A stretch of 64,000 bases of DNA from Vitellaria paradoxa (taxonomy: Eukaryota > Streptophyta > Magnoliopsida > Ericales > Sapotaceae): positions 31,894,147 to 31,958,146 of the forward strand of contig CM034243.1 of NCBI GenBank assembly GCA_019916065.1, in the 5' to 3' direction. The translations under genes were made by a program, and so were the position numbers. Shown piece by piece: positions 46,301 through 56,991 of this stretch. Positions within the stretch are counted from its first letter, which is position 1. Each line of letters opens with the position of its first letter. The notes under the pieces are model-generated. The model did no database searches. It was not told the DNA's origin and saw only the letters and a program-made list of their open reading frames with translations.

Positions 46301-47547
46301 TTGGGGGAGAGGATTTTGATAACAGAATGGTGAACCATTTTGTTCAGGAGTTCAAGAGGAAGCACAAGAAGGATATCACTGGTAATGCTAGGGCACTTAG
46401 AAGACTGAGGACCTCTTGTGAGAGGGCAAAGAGGACTCTCTCTTCCACAGCTCAGACCACCATTGAGATTGACTCTCTATTTGAGGGCGTTGACTTCTAT
46501 TCCACCGTAACCCGAGCGAGATTCGAGGAGCTGAATATGGATCTCTTTAGAAAGTGCATGGAGCCCGTGGAGAAATGCCTGAGGGATGCTAAGATGGACA
46601 AGAGCACCGTCCATGATGTTGTTCTTGTTGGGGGGTCTACCAGAATTCCAAAGGTGCAGCAACTGTTGCAGGACTTCTTTAACGGGAAAGATCTTTGCAA
46701 GAGCATCAACCCTGACGAGGCAGTTGCCTATGGTGCTGCTGTACAAGCTGCTATTTTGAGTGGTGAGGGCAATGAGAAGGTCCAAGACTTGTTGTTGTTA
46801 GATGTCACTCCTCTTTCCCTTGGACTTGAGACGGCCGGAGGAGTCATGACTGTTTTAATCCCAAGGAACACCACCATTCCTACCAAGAAAGAACAAGTCT
46901 TCTCAACCTACTCCGACAATCAACCTGGGGTTCTGATTCAGGTGTACGAGGGCGAGAGGACAAGAACCAGAGACAATAATCTGTTGGGTAAATTTGAACT
47001 CTCCGGCATACCTCCAGCCCCGAGGGGTGTGCCTCAAATTACAGTGTGCTTTGATATCGACGCCAATGGTATCCTGAATGTCTCCGCGGAGGACAAAACC
47101 ACAGGGCAGAAAAACAAGATCACAATCACCAATGATAAGGGAAGACTGTCCAAGGAGGAAATTGAGAAGATGGTTCAGGAAGCAGAGAAGTACAAATCAG
47201 AGGATGAGGAACATAAGAAGAAAGTGGAGGCAAAGAATGCACTGGAGAACTATGCCTATAACATGAGGAACACAATAAAGGACGAAAAGATTGGTTCCAA
47301 GCTCAACCCAGCGGACAGAAAAAAGATTGACGATTCTATTGATCAGGCCATTTCATGGCTTGATAGCAACCAACTTGCCGAAGCTGATGAGTTTGAGGAT
47401 AAGATGAAGGAGCTCGAGAACATCTGCAACCCCATTATTGCAAAGATGTACCAAGGTGCTGGTGCTGAACCCGGTGGCCCTGTCAATGATGATGCTCCTC
47501 CGGCTGGCGGAAGTGGTGCCGGGCCCAAGATTGAGGAGGTGGACTAG
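43370..47547 (+). CDS. HSP70: Cytosolic heat-shock protein 70 (HSC70/HSP70)
   Basis: Two exons, 43370-43583 and 45815-47547, joined in phase 1 within an Asp codon (residue 72), the conserved intron position of plant cytosolic HSP70 genes. The product has 648 residues, normal for the family. The ATPase domain shows all three signatures: [12 protein letters not shown] (residues about 12-23), [14 protein letters not shown] (203-216) and [15 protein letters not shown] (341-355). The interdomain linker DLLLLDV begins near residue 396. The substrate-binding domain and helical lid follow, and the chain ends GPKIEEVD, the cytosolic EEVD tail that binds TPR co-chaperones such as HOP and CHIP. There is no transit peptide or KDEL-type tail. 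It folds and refolds proteins with J-domain partners. A heat-shock element and TATA box are upstream. No damage was seen. Confidence 0.98.
43584..45814 (+). other. HSP70 intron (2.2 kb)
   Basis: Donor TTCG|GTAAGC, acceptor TTATCAG|ATGCAAAA. It contains a (GA)n tract (44136-44161), a T23 run near 44490-44511 and a small C/G palindrome (44640-44651). No nested gene is seen. The length is large for this intron position. Confidence 0.85.
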
Positions 47548-47770
47548 TTTGTTTTTCTGTTCGTTTGTGAAGTTTATTGTTTTAGTTTCTGTTACCATAA
47601 GAGAGATGATCTAATTGGGAACCCTGAATAGGATCCTGATGGCTTTGCTTTTAGAGCCTAGTCATCAATTTTTTTTATTTTTTTTGAAGGGCACATTAAA
47701 TCTTTAAAATTTTTGTTTTCAGACAAAGTAGTGAAACAGTCTGCATGCTTTATTATTAGTATTTTTTAAA
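47548..47770 (+). other. Presumed HSP70 3' UTR
   Basis: T-rich sequence after the TAG at 47545-47547. The polyadenylation site was not pinpointed. Confidence 0.45.
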
Positions 47771-49026
47771 TTTTGTTCACTCTTCTACGATCATCACCTC
47801 CTAATAGTAGGTAGTCCCCCCCCCCCGGGGGGGAGGGGGAAAAATAAAAGTTTGCATTATATCACCAGGAGGATTATGCTTTCTCCCCTTTGCATGCTCT
47901 TATAAGATTTCTTAGATTTTTAAAAAAGATAAGAAAAAACTGTTTGGTTGTAAGCTAATGTCATGTTTGGGACATGTATTTACGAAGGGAGAGGAAAAAG
48001 AAAAAAACAAAAAGTAAATAAATAAAATAAAAAATAAAGTAAAGAAAGATAGTATGAAAGTAAAATAAAATGAAAAAATTTAAAAATTAAAATTTTTGTA
48101 TTGAGTCAAAATAATAAGTGAATAATTAGATATTTATGAAAAAAAAATACCTGGTTAAATATAAGAAAATAAATGAACTAGTAATTTAATTTCTTATTTT
48201 ATTTTATTTTATTTTTCCACCATAAATTTATGTTCCAAATGTAGCATAGGAATAGTTTTAATCTTTCACTCATCTTTTCGCCTCATCAAATATATCAAAT
48301 CTGTTGATACTATTAGAACTTTTTGTGTGTTTTTCCTTTTCTTAAATTATCATCTTTATAACTAAAATTTGCCTTCTATCAAATACCATCCCAAACCAAA
48401 AAAGATTATTTATTCGGTCTTTAAAATGACACTGTTTCTTTACTTTGTTTCTCCTTATTTACAATATTTTTCTTACAACTCTAAACATTAATTTAAATAA
48501 TCTAAATGACTCTATTGTAATCAAATTGTTAGCTTTGTGATCCATTTGTATTCTGGAAATTAGGTGAAAGTGGATTTTTAAAACTATCATTGAAAAATAA
48601 AATATATATTGATCTAATATAAATTTATTTTTAAAAATAAATATTTTTATTTCCAATTGTATAAAAAAAATAAAAATAGACTTGTAACGTACGTACATTT
48701 ATCTTAATATATAGATGTGTGTATGTATGTATATATATATACACTTATATAGATATATACATTGAGAGAAAAATACAATTTTAGTAACTGTCAAAAGTAA
48801 AAATTATTGTTCTTGAATTAAAAAATCCTAATATTTAAACTAGGAAACATGACTCTAGAAAAATCATAAAATCCATCATTTTCACTTTAGGCCTCTCCCC
48901 TACTCCTATTCAAATAAAAATTAACTATACTTTGTAAATTTCAACCTCTGCAATGATTAAAAAAATTAAAAAAAAATCCTAAAATGGTAGCTATTGCGAT
49001 GTAGCCACCGAAAATTTGTCCATTCG
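47771..49026. other. Intergenic AT-rich DNA
   Basis: It starts with a C12-G7 palindrome-like run at 47817-47835. The rest is A/T-rich low-complexity DNA with a (TG/TA) patch near 48715-48740. No gene or clean transposon was recognised. Confidence 0.5.
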
Positions 49027-49040
49027 CGTCTAACTATTAT

Positions 49041-49305
49041 TTTTTGGGTTCAGGGAAAAGCTTACAGCCGTTACTCATGGGTGTAGCACTGGGTGAAGCT
49101 CGCCCGTGGCCCTAGCTGGCAAAAAACCACGAGGAGGTAAATCAGCCTAAGTAAGCCATGGCTGACCGGCTCAGCCGAGAAGACTGTTAAATAACTTTCC
49201 ACAATTAGAAGAAGAACTGCCCCCAAGGAGACTCGAACTCGGGACCTATTAGTCCCAATCCCTTCAATCCGCTATCCAAATTAACTCGACTACCCCTTTC
49301 GGGCA
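49041..49305 (-). mobile_element. tRNA-derived SINE with 14 bp target-site duplication
   Basis: The element is flanked by identical cgtctaactattat at 49027-49040 and 49306-49319. Read on the minus strand it starts 'gcccgaaaggggtagtcgag', with an A-box-like start (TAGTCGAGTT…GG), then a B-box AGTTCGAGTCT at about 49239-49229. About 190 bases of body follow, ending 'ccctgaacccaaaaa'. Internal pol III boxes, a short A tail and a perfect duplication identify a SINE. The unmutated duplication suggests it is fairly young. The tRNA of origin was not determined. Confidence 0.8.
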
Positions 49306-49319
49306 CGTCTAACTATTAT

Positions 49320-50759
49320 CTTGAGATAGTTTCAGACAGTTCAATTAATGTAATTACTGAAACCTTGCTTGAACTACACCAAAAGCATGCTCGACATCCT
49401 TCCGACATGATTCTTGTGCTCTAGCAAAGTGTCTTGTCTTATTGGCTTGTGGCAGAGGAATTGTCTTGACAAAAGTCCGCGGCGGGTGAGTACCATCAGC
49501 TGGTAACCCATTAAGGGTTCGTTTAGGACTTAAAAAAATTAAAAAATTTAAAAAATTTTTAAAACACTAAATTTTGTTACCTATCATTTTTACATTATAT
49601 CAACTCTACTTTTTAATTTTTTTTACTCTAAACGCCCCCTAAGTAGCGGCGCGACCATTGACACAGGTAGCGTTTTAAATAATAAAAAATGAGATAAAAT
49701 GAAAAAAGTTATAAATTCGTAATTCATATAATAATGTAAAAATTAAATATTTTTAAAATATTTTTTTTATTTCTAACAAACCAAATGCTGGTTTAATACT
49801 CCACTCGTTTATGACTGATAAAAAAAAAATCCAAAGATCGTACGATGTTACGACTTCCAATATAAGGTTAAGTCTTAGGAAAAGAAAAAAACTTTTTTTT
49901 TTTGACAGCTGGTTATTAATTAATTATTAAAAAATTAACTTTTTTTTGTGTGTTTGGGAAAGAAAAAAATAATTTTTTAGTAACTAACTTTTTAATTTTT
50001 AGATAATTTGACATTATTGCCCTTCAAAATTTAAATGATATTTAAAATGTTAGAAGATAAATTTAATAATTTAAAAAAAAAAATCAAAGTCAGAGGGGGT
50101 AGGGGTTAGGGAAGCTATAATCTAAGATGAATTTTGGCTCAAATTATTTTTAGTAGTAATAATATAAAATACTCTAACTTAATTGTTTATAATCCATTTT
50201 AATATTTAACTTAAACTCAAATATATTTCAAAAATTAAAAATAAATTAGTAGCCTAAGAAGTTCAAAAAAAAAAAAAAAAAAAGCCAAGGCAAATATGGA
50301 GGCTACTGTACATCTAAGTTATGTGTTTTTACACTCTTTCTCTTTCCCCATATATATATATATATATATAACTCCAATTTCAATTAGTTTGTTTAGGATT
50401 CTCAATATTTTTTCAATTTGTGATTCCTTAAATAAACCGGTTACTAAATCTATATATATATATATATATATTATATATACTACTACAAAAAGGACTTCTC
50501 TCCTGCAATTTATCTCTCTCTTTCTCTGTTATTTCTCTCTGTTCTTGTAAATCTCAATCTTCCATTTTCATCTGAGGGTTGAAAATATACACTTAATTTG
50601 TAATAAACGCAGAAATAATTATAATGCATGAATTAAAGAGAGAAAGTTAATACAATGGAAGTCACAAAAATTGAATTTTCAATCCTTAAATGAAAGTGAA
50701 AGGTTGAGATTTACAATAGCAAAAAAATAGTAGAAAAAGAAATTGTAGGGGAGCCAAAT
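49320..50759. other. Intergenic AT-rich DNA with TA microsatellites
   Basis: No gene. It contains (TA)n tracts at 50351-50370 and 50450-50470 and an AT-rich segment (49880-50110) related to those at 18480 and 53330. Confidence 0.45.
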
Positions 50760-52450
50760 CCTACAAAAATACATAAATATCACAGTTTTTAGATATGATG
50801 TTTCACTTTCTATCTCGATCATAAAAGTGTGATTGATTTAAGTAAGAATGTAAGTCGTATCTTTTCGATCACAGTTTACAGTTGTGATTGAAAACTTATA
50901 ATAATCACACATTAAAAACATAATAGTTTATGGTAAAAACTTAGATGAAAAGAAATTTCATATAATCTTTTATAAGTTTTTTATCTCACTTTCTTTTAAA
51001 AATTATGGTTAAATATAGACAAATGATTATACTAAAAAATGGGTTAATTTTAAAAATAATAAAAATTCTCATGGCAACATGTTGTCGTAACACCTTGTGG
51101 TAAACTTGTCATCATGGTAATATTATATATTTGACATTATTTTTTGTTATTATTGAGAATTAAACTCATGCCATTCGTTTGGAAGTTAATGAAGTTGATT
51201 GCTAGTTTAAACTATCATTTGCATAAATATTTTACATATTAATATATATAAACAAAAAAGTAATAAAATTATATTATTTTTATTTAGTTATTTTAAGTTT
51301 TTTACAATAATTTATTATCACTTTTGTCGACCAATTAGTAGCTAAAGCTAACACTTTTTTTGATCAATTGATTGAGAAAAATGATAAAAAATAATTTACT
51401 TTTTAATTATTTTAACTTTTAGCAATAATTTGAAATCATAAATAATATATAAAACTATACAAATTTTTAATAAATAATTTATGAATATCTATCATATTTA
51501 ATTAAAAAATGATCTTAAATTTTTTTTCTTATTTTTCATTAATATTTGTGTATGGCACACATTTAATCATAACTCACTATTTATAATATATTTTTTTCAT
51601 TTTGTATTATATTTTTAAAAGTAATTAGACTGCATTTAGTTTTAGTTTTAGAAAATTATTGTTTAAAACAAAATTTTTGAAAATTATTTAAGAATTGACT
51701 TGTAATACAAAAAATATTCTCAATGATTGTATTCGAAAATTAGTTCTAAAAAGACAAAAAAATGAAAATTTTTATTATTTTTATTTCCAATTTTTTATCA
51801 CTTCCAACAAAATATAAAATAATGTCACTTTTAATATAATGAATATTAAAGATACACCAAACATTTATTAGATATTAAATATTTAATATTCACCTGATTA
51901 TAAGTAATACAAATTATGAAAACTACTCTCATATATTCATAAGAAAAAAATAATTATACATTTAGCGTTATTTACATTAAATTCGATAAATTTAGTTTTA
52001 ACATTAATCTAAAAATGTTTTTATTTATTGATCTATAATTATATTTTTTAGCATATTAAATTAATTAAAATTAATAAATAAAATTTATAATAAAATTTAT
52101 AAAATCTAATTTAAATCATGTAAAATGATAAACAAAGTGGTTTGAATGAGACATAAAAAAAGAAATAATAATATTATCGCTCATTCTTTTATCTCTTTTT
52201 TTTTTAAGATATGATAAAAAAGAAATAATAATATTATCTCTTATTCTTTTATCTCGGTTTTTTTTCAAGATGGTTTCCACTGATTTTTTATCTCATTTTT
52301 TTCAATCACAATTTTAATTAAACTGAGATAGAAAATATTAAAAGTAACTTTTTATCTCAATTTTTTAATTAGACTGAGATAAAAAAATTTAACTTACAAA
52401 TCCTTATCACGTTTTTTTTTTAACTGTGATCTTTATCAATTATTATAGTG
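50760..52450. mobile_element. Possible non-autonomous CACTA-like element
   Basis: The right end, read inward on the minus strand, is 'cactataataattgataaag' then 'atcacagtt'. The left end is 'cctacaaaaatacataaata' then 'tcacagttt'; the two are similar inverted termini. Subterminal zones repeat the core tcaca/tgtga and, near the right, atctca/tgagat in both orientations, as in plant CACTA elements. A 62 bp direct duplication lies at about 52150-52272. The interior is AT-rich with no transposase. The 3-base flanks do not match and the left end departs from CACTA, so the call is tentative. Confidence 0.4.
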
Positions 52451-52944
52451 GTAATATATGATTGGAGGAATATATGAGCATGTATAAATAAATTATTGTT
52501 CCCAATTTTGAATTTTTGATTACGTATTATATATATGTATACATATAAATTGAGATATTTTTTAAATACGTAATTTAATCAAATACATATATACATAATA
52601 TACAAAATGAGGGGAAAGAATTCTTTCTAAACTGAGTTTGGAATTTTTTTGTTATTTGGTAGCTTAGGGTAAAAAAAAAAAAAAAAAATTAGCTCCGCCT
52701 ATGAAAAAAAATAAAAAAAAACTAGTAGTTGGAAGTTGATCTATCAATTCTTTTTTATTTTTATTTTTTAGTTTTTTTTGAAACGCAGTATTCTAATTGT
52801 CAGTTCGCGAATGTGGCTAGTAAACTGACCTTTGCAAGCGGTTGGAGAATTTTTTTCATTTCCAGTGCATGCAATAGATGCCTCCTAGCACTCCGGGAAA
52901 GCCAAGACTTTCTCCAATAACCAATAATCCGGCAATGGCAATGT

Positions 52945-53305
52945 TTAGAATTAAATAAAATAATACAAAATTTTATAAATTTCTGCAGATACGAATTACG
53001 AGACTGTAGAATTTAAATTTTTTATTCACTGCGCAAAATATGAGATATTAACTTTTACAATTTTATATAACTTTAAACACATCCAACATCATCGCTATTT
53101 GGGGACCTCAAGTATTTGTTTCTAAAAATAGAAATCACCATTTTTACAAATATTATGGTGTTTAGAATTATATAAATTTGTATAAATTTATAAAAGTTAA
53201 TATCTCGTATTTTGTGCAGTGAGTAAAAAAATTAAATTTTACAATCTCGTAATTTGTATTTGTAGAGATTTGTACAATTTTACATTTTTTAACTCCAAAC
53301 AATAC
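52945..53305. mobile_element. Two MITE family A copies in inverted arrangement
   Basis: Copy 2 (about 52945-53095) and copy 3 (about 53155-53305) are reverse complements of each other. Both contain the block 'aattacgaga…tgta…aattt…attcactg' and 'gagatattaacttttata'. Only about 60 bases separate them, so the transcript could fold into a long imperfect hairpin. Ends carry 'gttta/tggag' and 'ctccaaac' variants. Confidence 0.7.
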
Positions 53306-53319
53306 CATTTTTAGGCTTA

Positions 53320-54800
53320 ATTTGAAAAGTAAAAAATTTAACTTTTTTTCATAACCAATTAGTCGTTAATTATTAAAAATTAAATTTTTTTTTTGTGTTT
53401 AAGAAAGGAAAAAAATTAATTTTTTAATAACTATTTTTTTATCTTTTTGTTAAATTGACAATTTTACTCTTATATGATTAAAAAGAATTTTAAATATAAG
53501 TGAATAAATTTATTCATTTAAAGAAAAAAAATAATAGCTGGTAGACCATTCCCTAAGGGTGCCTCCAAGTAAATATCGCCGATGTGACTTCATCAATCCA
53601 CACATGCTCGTTAAAAAGGTTAGCTAATTTTGCACTTGCTTAATAATTAATTATTAAAAAAATTAATTTTTTTTAATGTTTGAGAAAAAAAAAAAAAATA
53701 ATTTTTTTAATTTTTTATTACTTTGACAATTTTACTTTTTTATATTTAAAAATAATATAAAATATAAGAGAGTAAGTTTAGTCATTTTAAAAAAAAAAAT
53801 AGTATCTTACTTTTCAGTAACTAATTAAAATTAATTTTTTAACAACTATCTTTTTAATTTTTTGTTAAGTTAATAATTTTACCTCTATATGTTTAAAAGA
53901 AATATAAAATGTAAAAGAATAAATTTAATTATTTTAAAAAAACGAAAAAAATAATAGCTGGAAGACCATTCCCAAAGTGTGCCTCAAACTAAATATCTCT
54001 GGTGTGATTTCACCGTTCCGCACATACAGGTTAACTAATAGTTAGCTAACCTTTTGTACCTATCTAATAGTTAACTAATAAAAAATTATTATTATTATTA
54101 TTTTCTGTTTAGGAAAAGAAAAAAGTTGAATTTTTTTTTAATAACTAAAGTGACATTTGATTTATTTTTTTATTTTTTACTTTATTTTATGTGTTAAAAA
54201 TCTCAAAACGAGGAAAAAGAAAATGTCTTGCTTTCTTTCTTTTGAGATTTTTTTTTTTTTTTTGTTAAAAACTTTTAAAATGATTTTTTACCATTTTTCA
54301 TATCATATATAAACTTATTTTCAGTTTTCGAAAATAAGTTTTGAAAAAACAAGTAATCAAATGAATTTTGAGTCTTTTGATATTTTTCTTATTTTTTTGT
54401 TAAAAACTCTCAAAACGATTTTTTACCATTTTTCATATCGTGTATAAACTCATTTTCAATTTTCGAAAACAAATTTGAAAATGAAAGTAACCAAATGAAT
54501 TTTGAACAACCTTCATTATTTTTAAAGGAATAAAATGAAAAATGAACTCAAAACAGAAAATAGAAAATAAAAACAACAAATAAAAAATAAAAAAATAAAT
54601 TAAATGTCATCTAATTTTTTAATTTTTTATTAATTTGGCAATTTTGCTCTTCTATGTTTAGAAAAAATATACAATATAAGAAAGTAAGTTTAGTCATTTT
54701 GAAAAAAATAATAATAATAATAATAAAATAAAATGGTACCTAGTAGACCTCTCCCAAACGGGGCCTCAAACAGATATCGTCGAAGTGGTTTCGCCGGTCC
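53320..54800. repeat. Diverged array of an AT-rich repeat with a GC-richer end block
   Basis: Related modules end with similar GC-richer blocks: 'gaccattccctaagggtgcc' near 53545, 'gaccattcccaaagtgtgcc' near 53965 and 'gacctctcccaaacggggcc' near 54746. Each is preceded by '…tttttgttaaattgacaattttac…aaaatataag…aaatttagtcatttt' sequence. A partial module lacking the end block lies at 53640-53810. Nothing is coding. Confidence 0.6.
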
Positions 54801-56766
54801 GCACAAACCTATTCAAAAGTCTAACGAAAAATCGTACGGAAGCATTTGAACGCAGCTGTAGTGAAGCCAACCCCAGTTTTTCCAGCAACATTTATTTTTT
54901 ACTGAAAATAAAGTTCACGAGCTTCGACTGCAGACTGGATGCGAAGAAACAGATCTTCTCGTTCTCAAATTTGTCTTCTGAATCGATCAAAGAGGGTAAA
55001 CTGGGGTTTCAGCACAATAATCTTTGAAAAGACATCCATGGCCTTTAGTAAGGCCACCATGAATGCAAAAGTATTAAGGTAGTGTTTGGATAGTAAAGAA
55101 ATATAAAAAAAGTTAAAAAATAATATAAAATATTAATATAAAAATAATATGTGGTCAAATTTGTTTTGAATAAATTAAAAAAAAAATTGATGTATTTTGG
55201 CGAATTTTAGTTTATTTTAATAACGCAAACGGTCGTATTGGATGTTGGGGCACTCAATTCTCTCCAATCTTTGCTGGCTCCGCTTTAAACACGAGCATCT
55301 CTTCTATCTCTCCATTAGAGGAAGAGTCGAAAGCAGAATCTTGGAACTATTTTTGAAAAAAGAACGCATTGTTGGGTGCAAACAATGACAGCGAATGCAA
55401 GAGAGTTGAAATTGGGGGAGAGAAAATGAAAGAAGCAATTGTTGTAGCCAGGCAATGCAATGCCAACTGCTGGGAATCTTTTTTTTTTTTTTTTTTTTTT
55501 GGGTTAGTCTGTTGGGAATCTTTACTTTAGAAATATAGTCGTGGGAAATCTTTACCTTTTAAATATAGTCCTTGGAAATATGGCCGCTGGGTGATATTAA
55601 TTTTTTAATCTATAAACTAATTTTTATTTGCAATTAGTTTTAATTTTTTTATTTCTAAAAAAGTATATATAATTAATAATAATGTGGTTATTAAATAATT
55701 TAATTTTCCCTTGAAATCAAATAAGACAAGTAAAGAATAGAAAAGAACAAGGAAATTAATATTTTAATACTATAGAAATGAGGTATAGATACTTATAGGC
55801 ACACAAATTTTGACCAATTTCAAATTTTCACGTGTCAAATAAAAACTCAATTAAATTGACAAATCAAATCTTATCACATGTCTCGTGAAAGATTTTAACA
55901 AAATTATACAAATAGACAAATAACATGCCGTCACGTATAAAAGTGATGCAGTCTGAAGATGACAACAATTGACCCAATAAATTGAGCCACTTTTCAACCA
56001 AATCCACTGCTAAAAATAATTATTAATTATTAATTCTTATCTCTTAAAAAATTAATAAATAAGAGATAATTGTTAAAGAATTATAATATTATCTTAACTT
56101 ATTGATATTACCTCTTATTAATAAATAAAATAATAATGAGATAAATAGAGATTATTGTCAAAAAGAAATACACATTCTTTTTGCATAGAAGGAGATTTTA
56201 TTGGATCAAACTATCAAAACCCCTCACAAGTTCTCAAACATCATGAACACCCCAATATTAGTTCAAGATCAAATTTCAAACCCTTGAATTAACATTAGAA
56301 AGTGAAGAATCAGATAATTAGTGCTTTGATTACAATACTTTCTGCCAGTTACTTTCGAGTAGAGATTTCGTAAATTGAGAAAAATGGTATTTGAGTATGT
56401 AAAATAAAAATTGAATTTTTATTAGTTTTACAAAATCTGTTAAGAGACATTAATACCAATGATCCTATCCGACGTAAGAGTGCTTCACTTCTTTTTTTTT
56501 TTTTCAAAAAAAAAAAAAAAAAAACTCACAACTCAACTTTTCAATTCATAATCTTTTATAAATAGTTTGTTTTTTAATCAAATAACCTTTTTCTTGCTTT
56601 TTTTTTTTTTTTTTTGAGGCTCACTTCAACAGAAAATGGCTAGTCTATTTATTTCAAGTTCAGTGGATTAAACAAGCAGATGTCCAAGATTTTTTCTTTT
56701 TCTTTTTCTATATTTTTTTTTTATTTCTAGGTTCTTTCTGTTGGGGTTCTATAGAACTTACTGTAA

Positions 56767-56801
<35 letters not shown>

Positions 56802-56824
56802 CTTTGCGTAAGCATGACTATGGC
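54801..56824. other. Intergenic DNA, no gene supported
   Basis: The 80-codon frame at 54785-55027 has no recognisable domain. 55240-55460 is less AT-rich but shows no exon pattern. A T-run of about 24 lies near 55478-55500. The remainder is AT-rich. Confidence 0.4.
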
Positions 56825-56827
56825 ACT

Positions 56828-56955
56828 GTTGGAGTTAAAAAATACAAAATTTTATAAATTTCTACAAATATAAATTATGAGATTATAAAAATTAAATTTT
56901 TTACTCACTGTATAAAATACGAGATATTAACTTTTACAAATTTATATGACTCCAA

Positions 56956-56960
<5 letters not shown>
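56828..56960. mobile_element. MITE family A, copy 4
   Basis: Starts 'ttggagttaaaaaatacaaaattttataaatttctacaaata' and ends 'gatattaacttttacaaatttatatgactccaaac', collinear with the copies at 23045 and 52945. Flanked closely by (TA)n tracts at 56769-56800 and 56963-56988. Confidence 0.7.

Positions 56961-56989
<29 letters not shown>

Positions 56990-56991
<2 letters not shown>

Noticed and set aside
46021..46785. Antisense frames over HSP70 exon 2
   Set aside because: Shadows of the strongly biased HSP70 coding sequence.
49229..49305. tRNA gene
   Set aside because: A- and B-box motifs are present but the sequence does not fold into a full cloverleaf and continues into a SINE body with target duplications.
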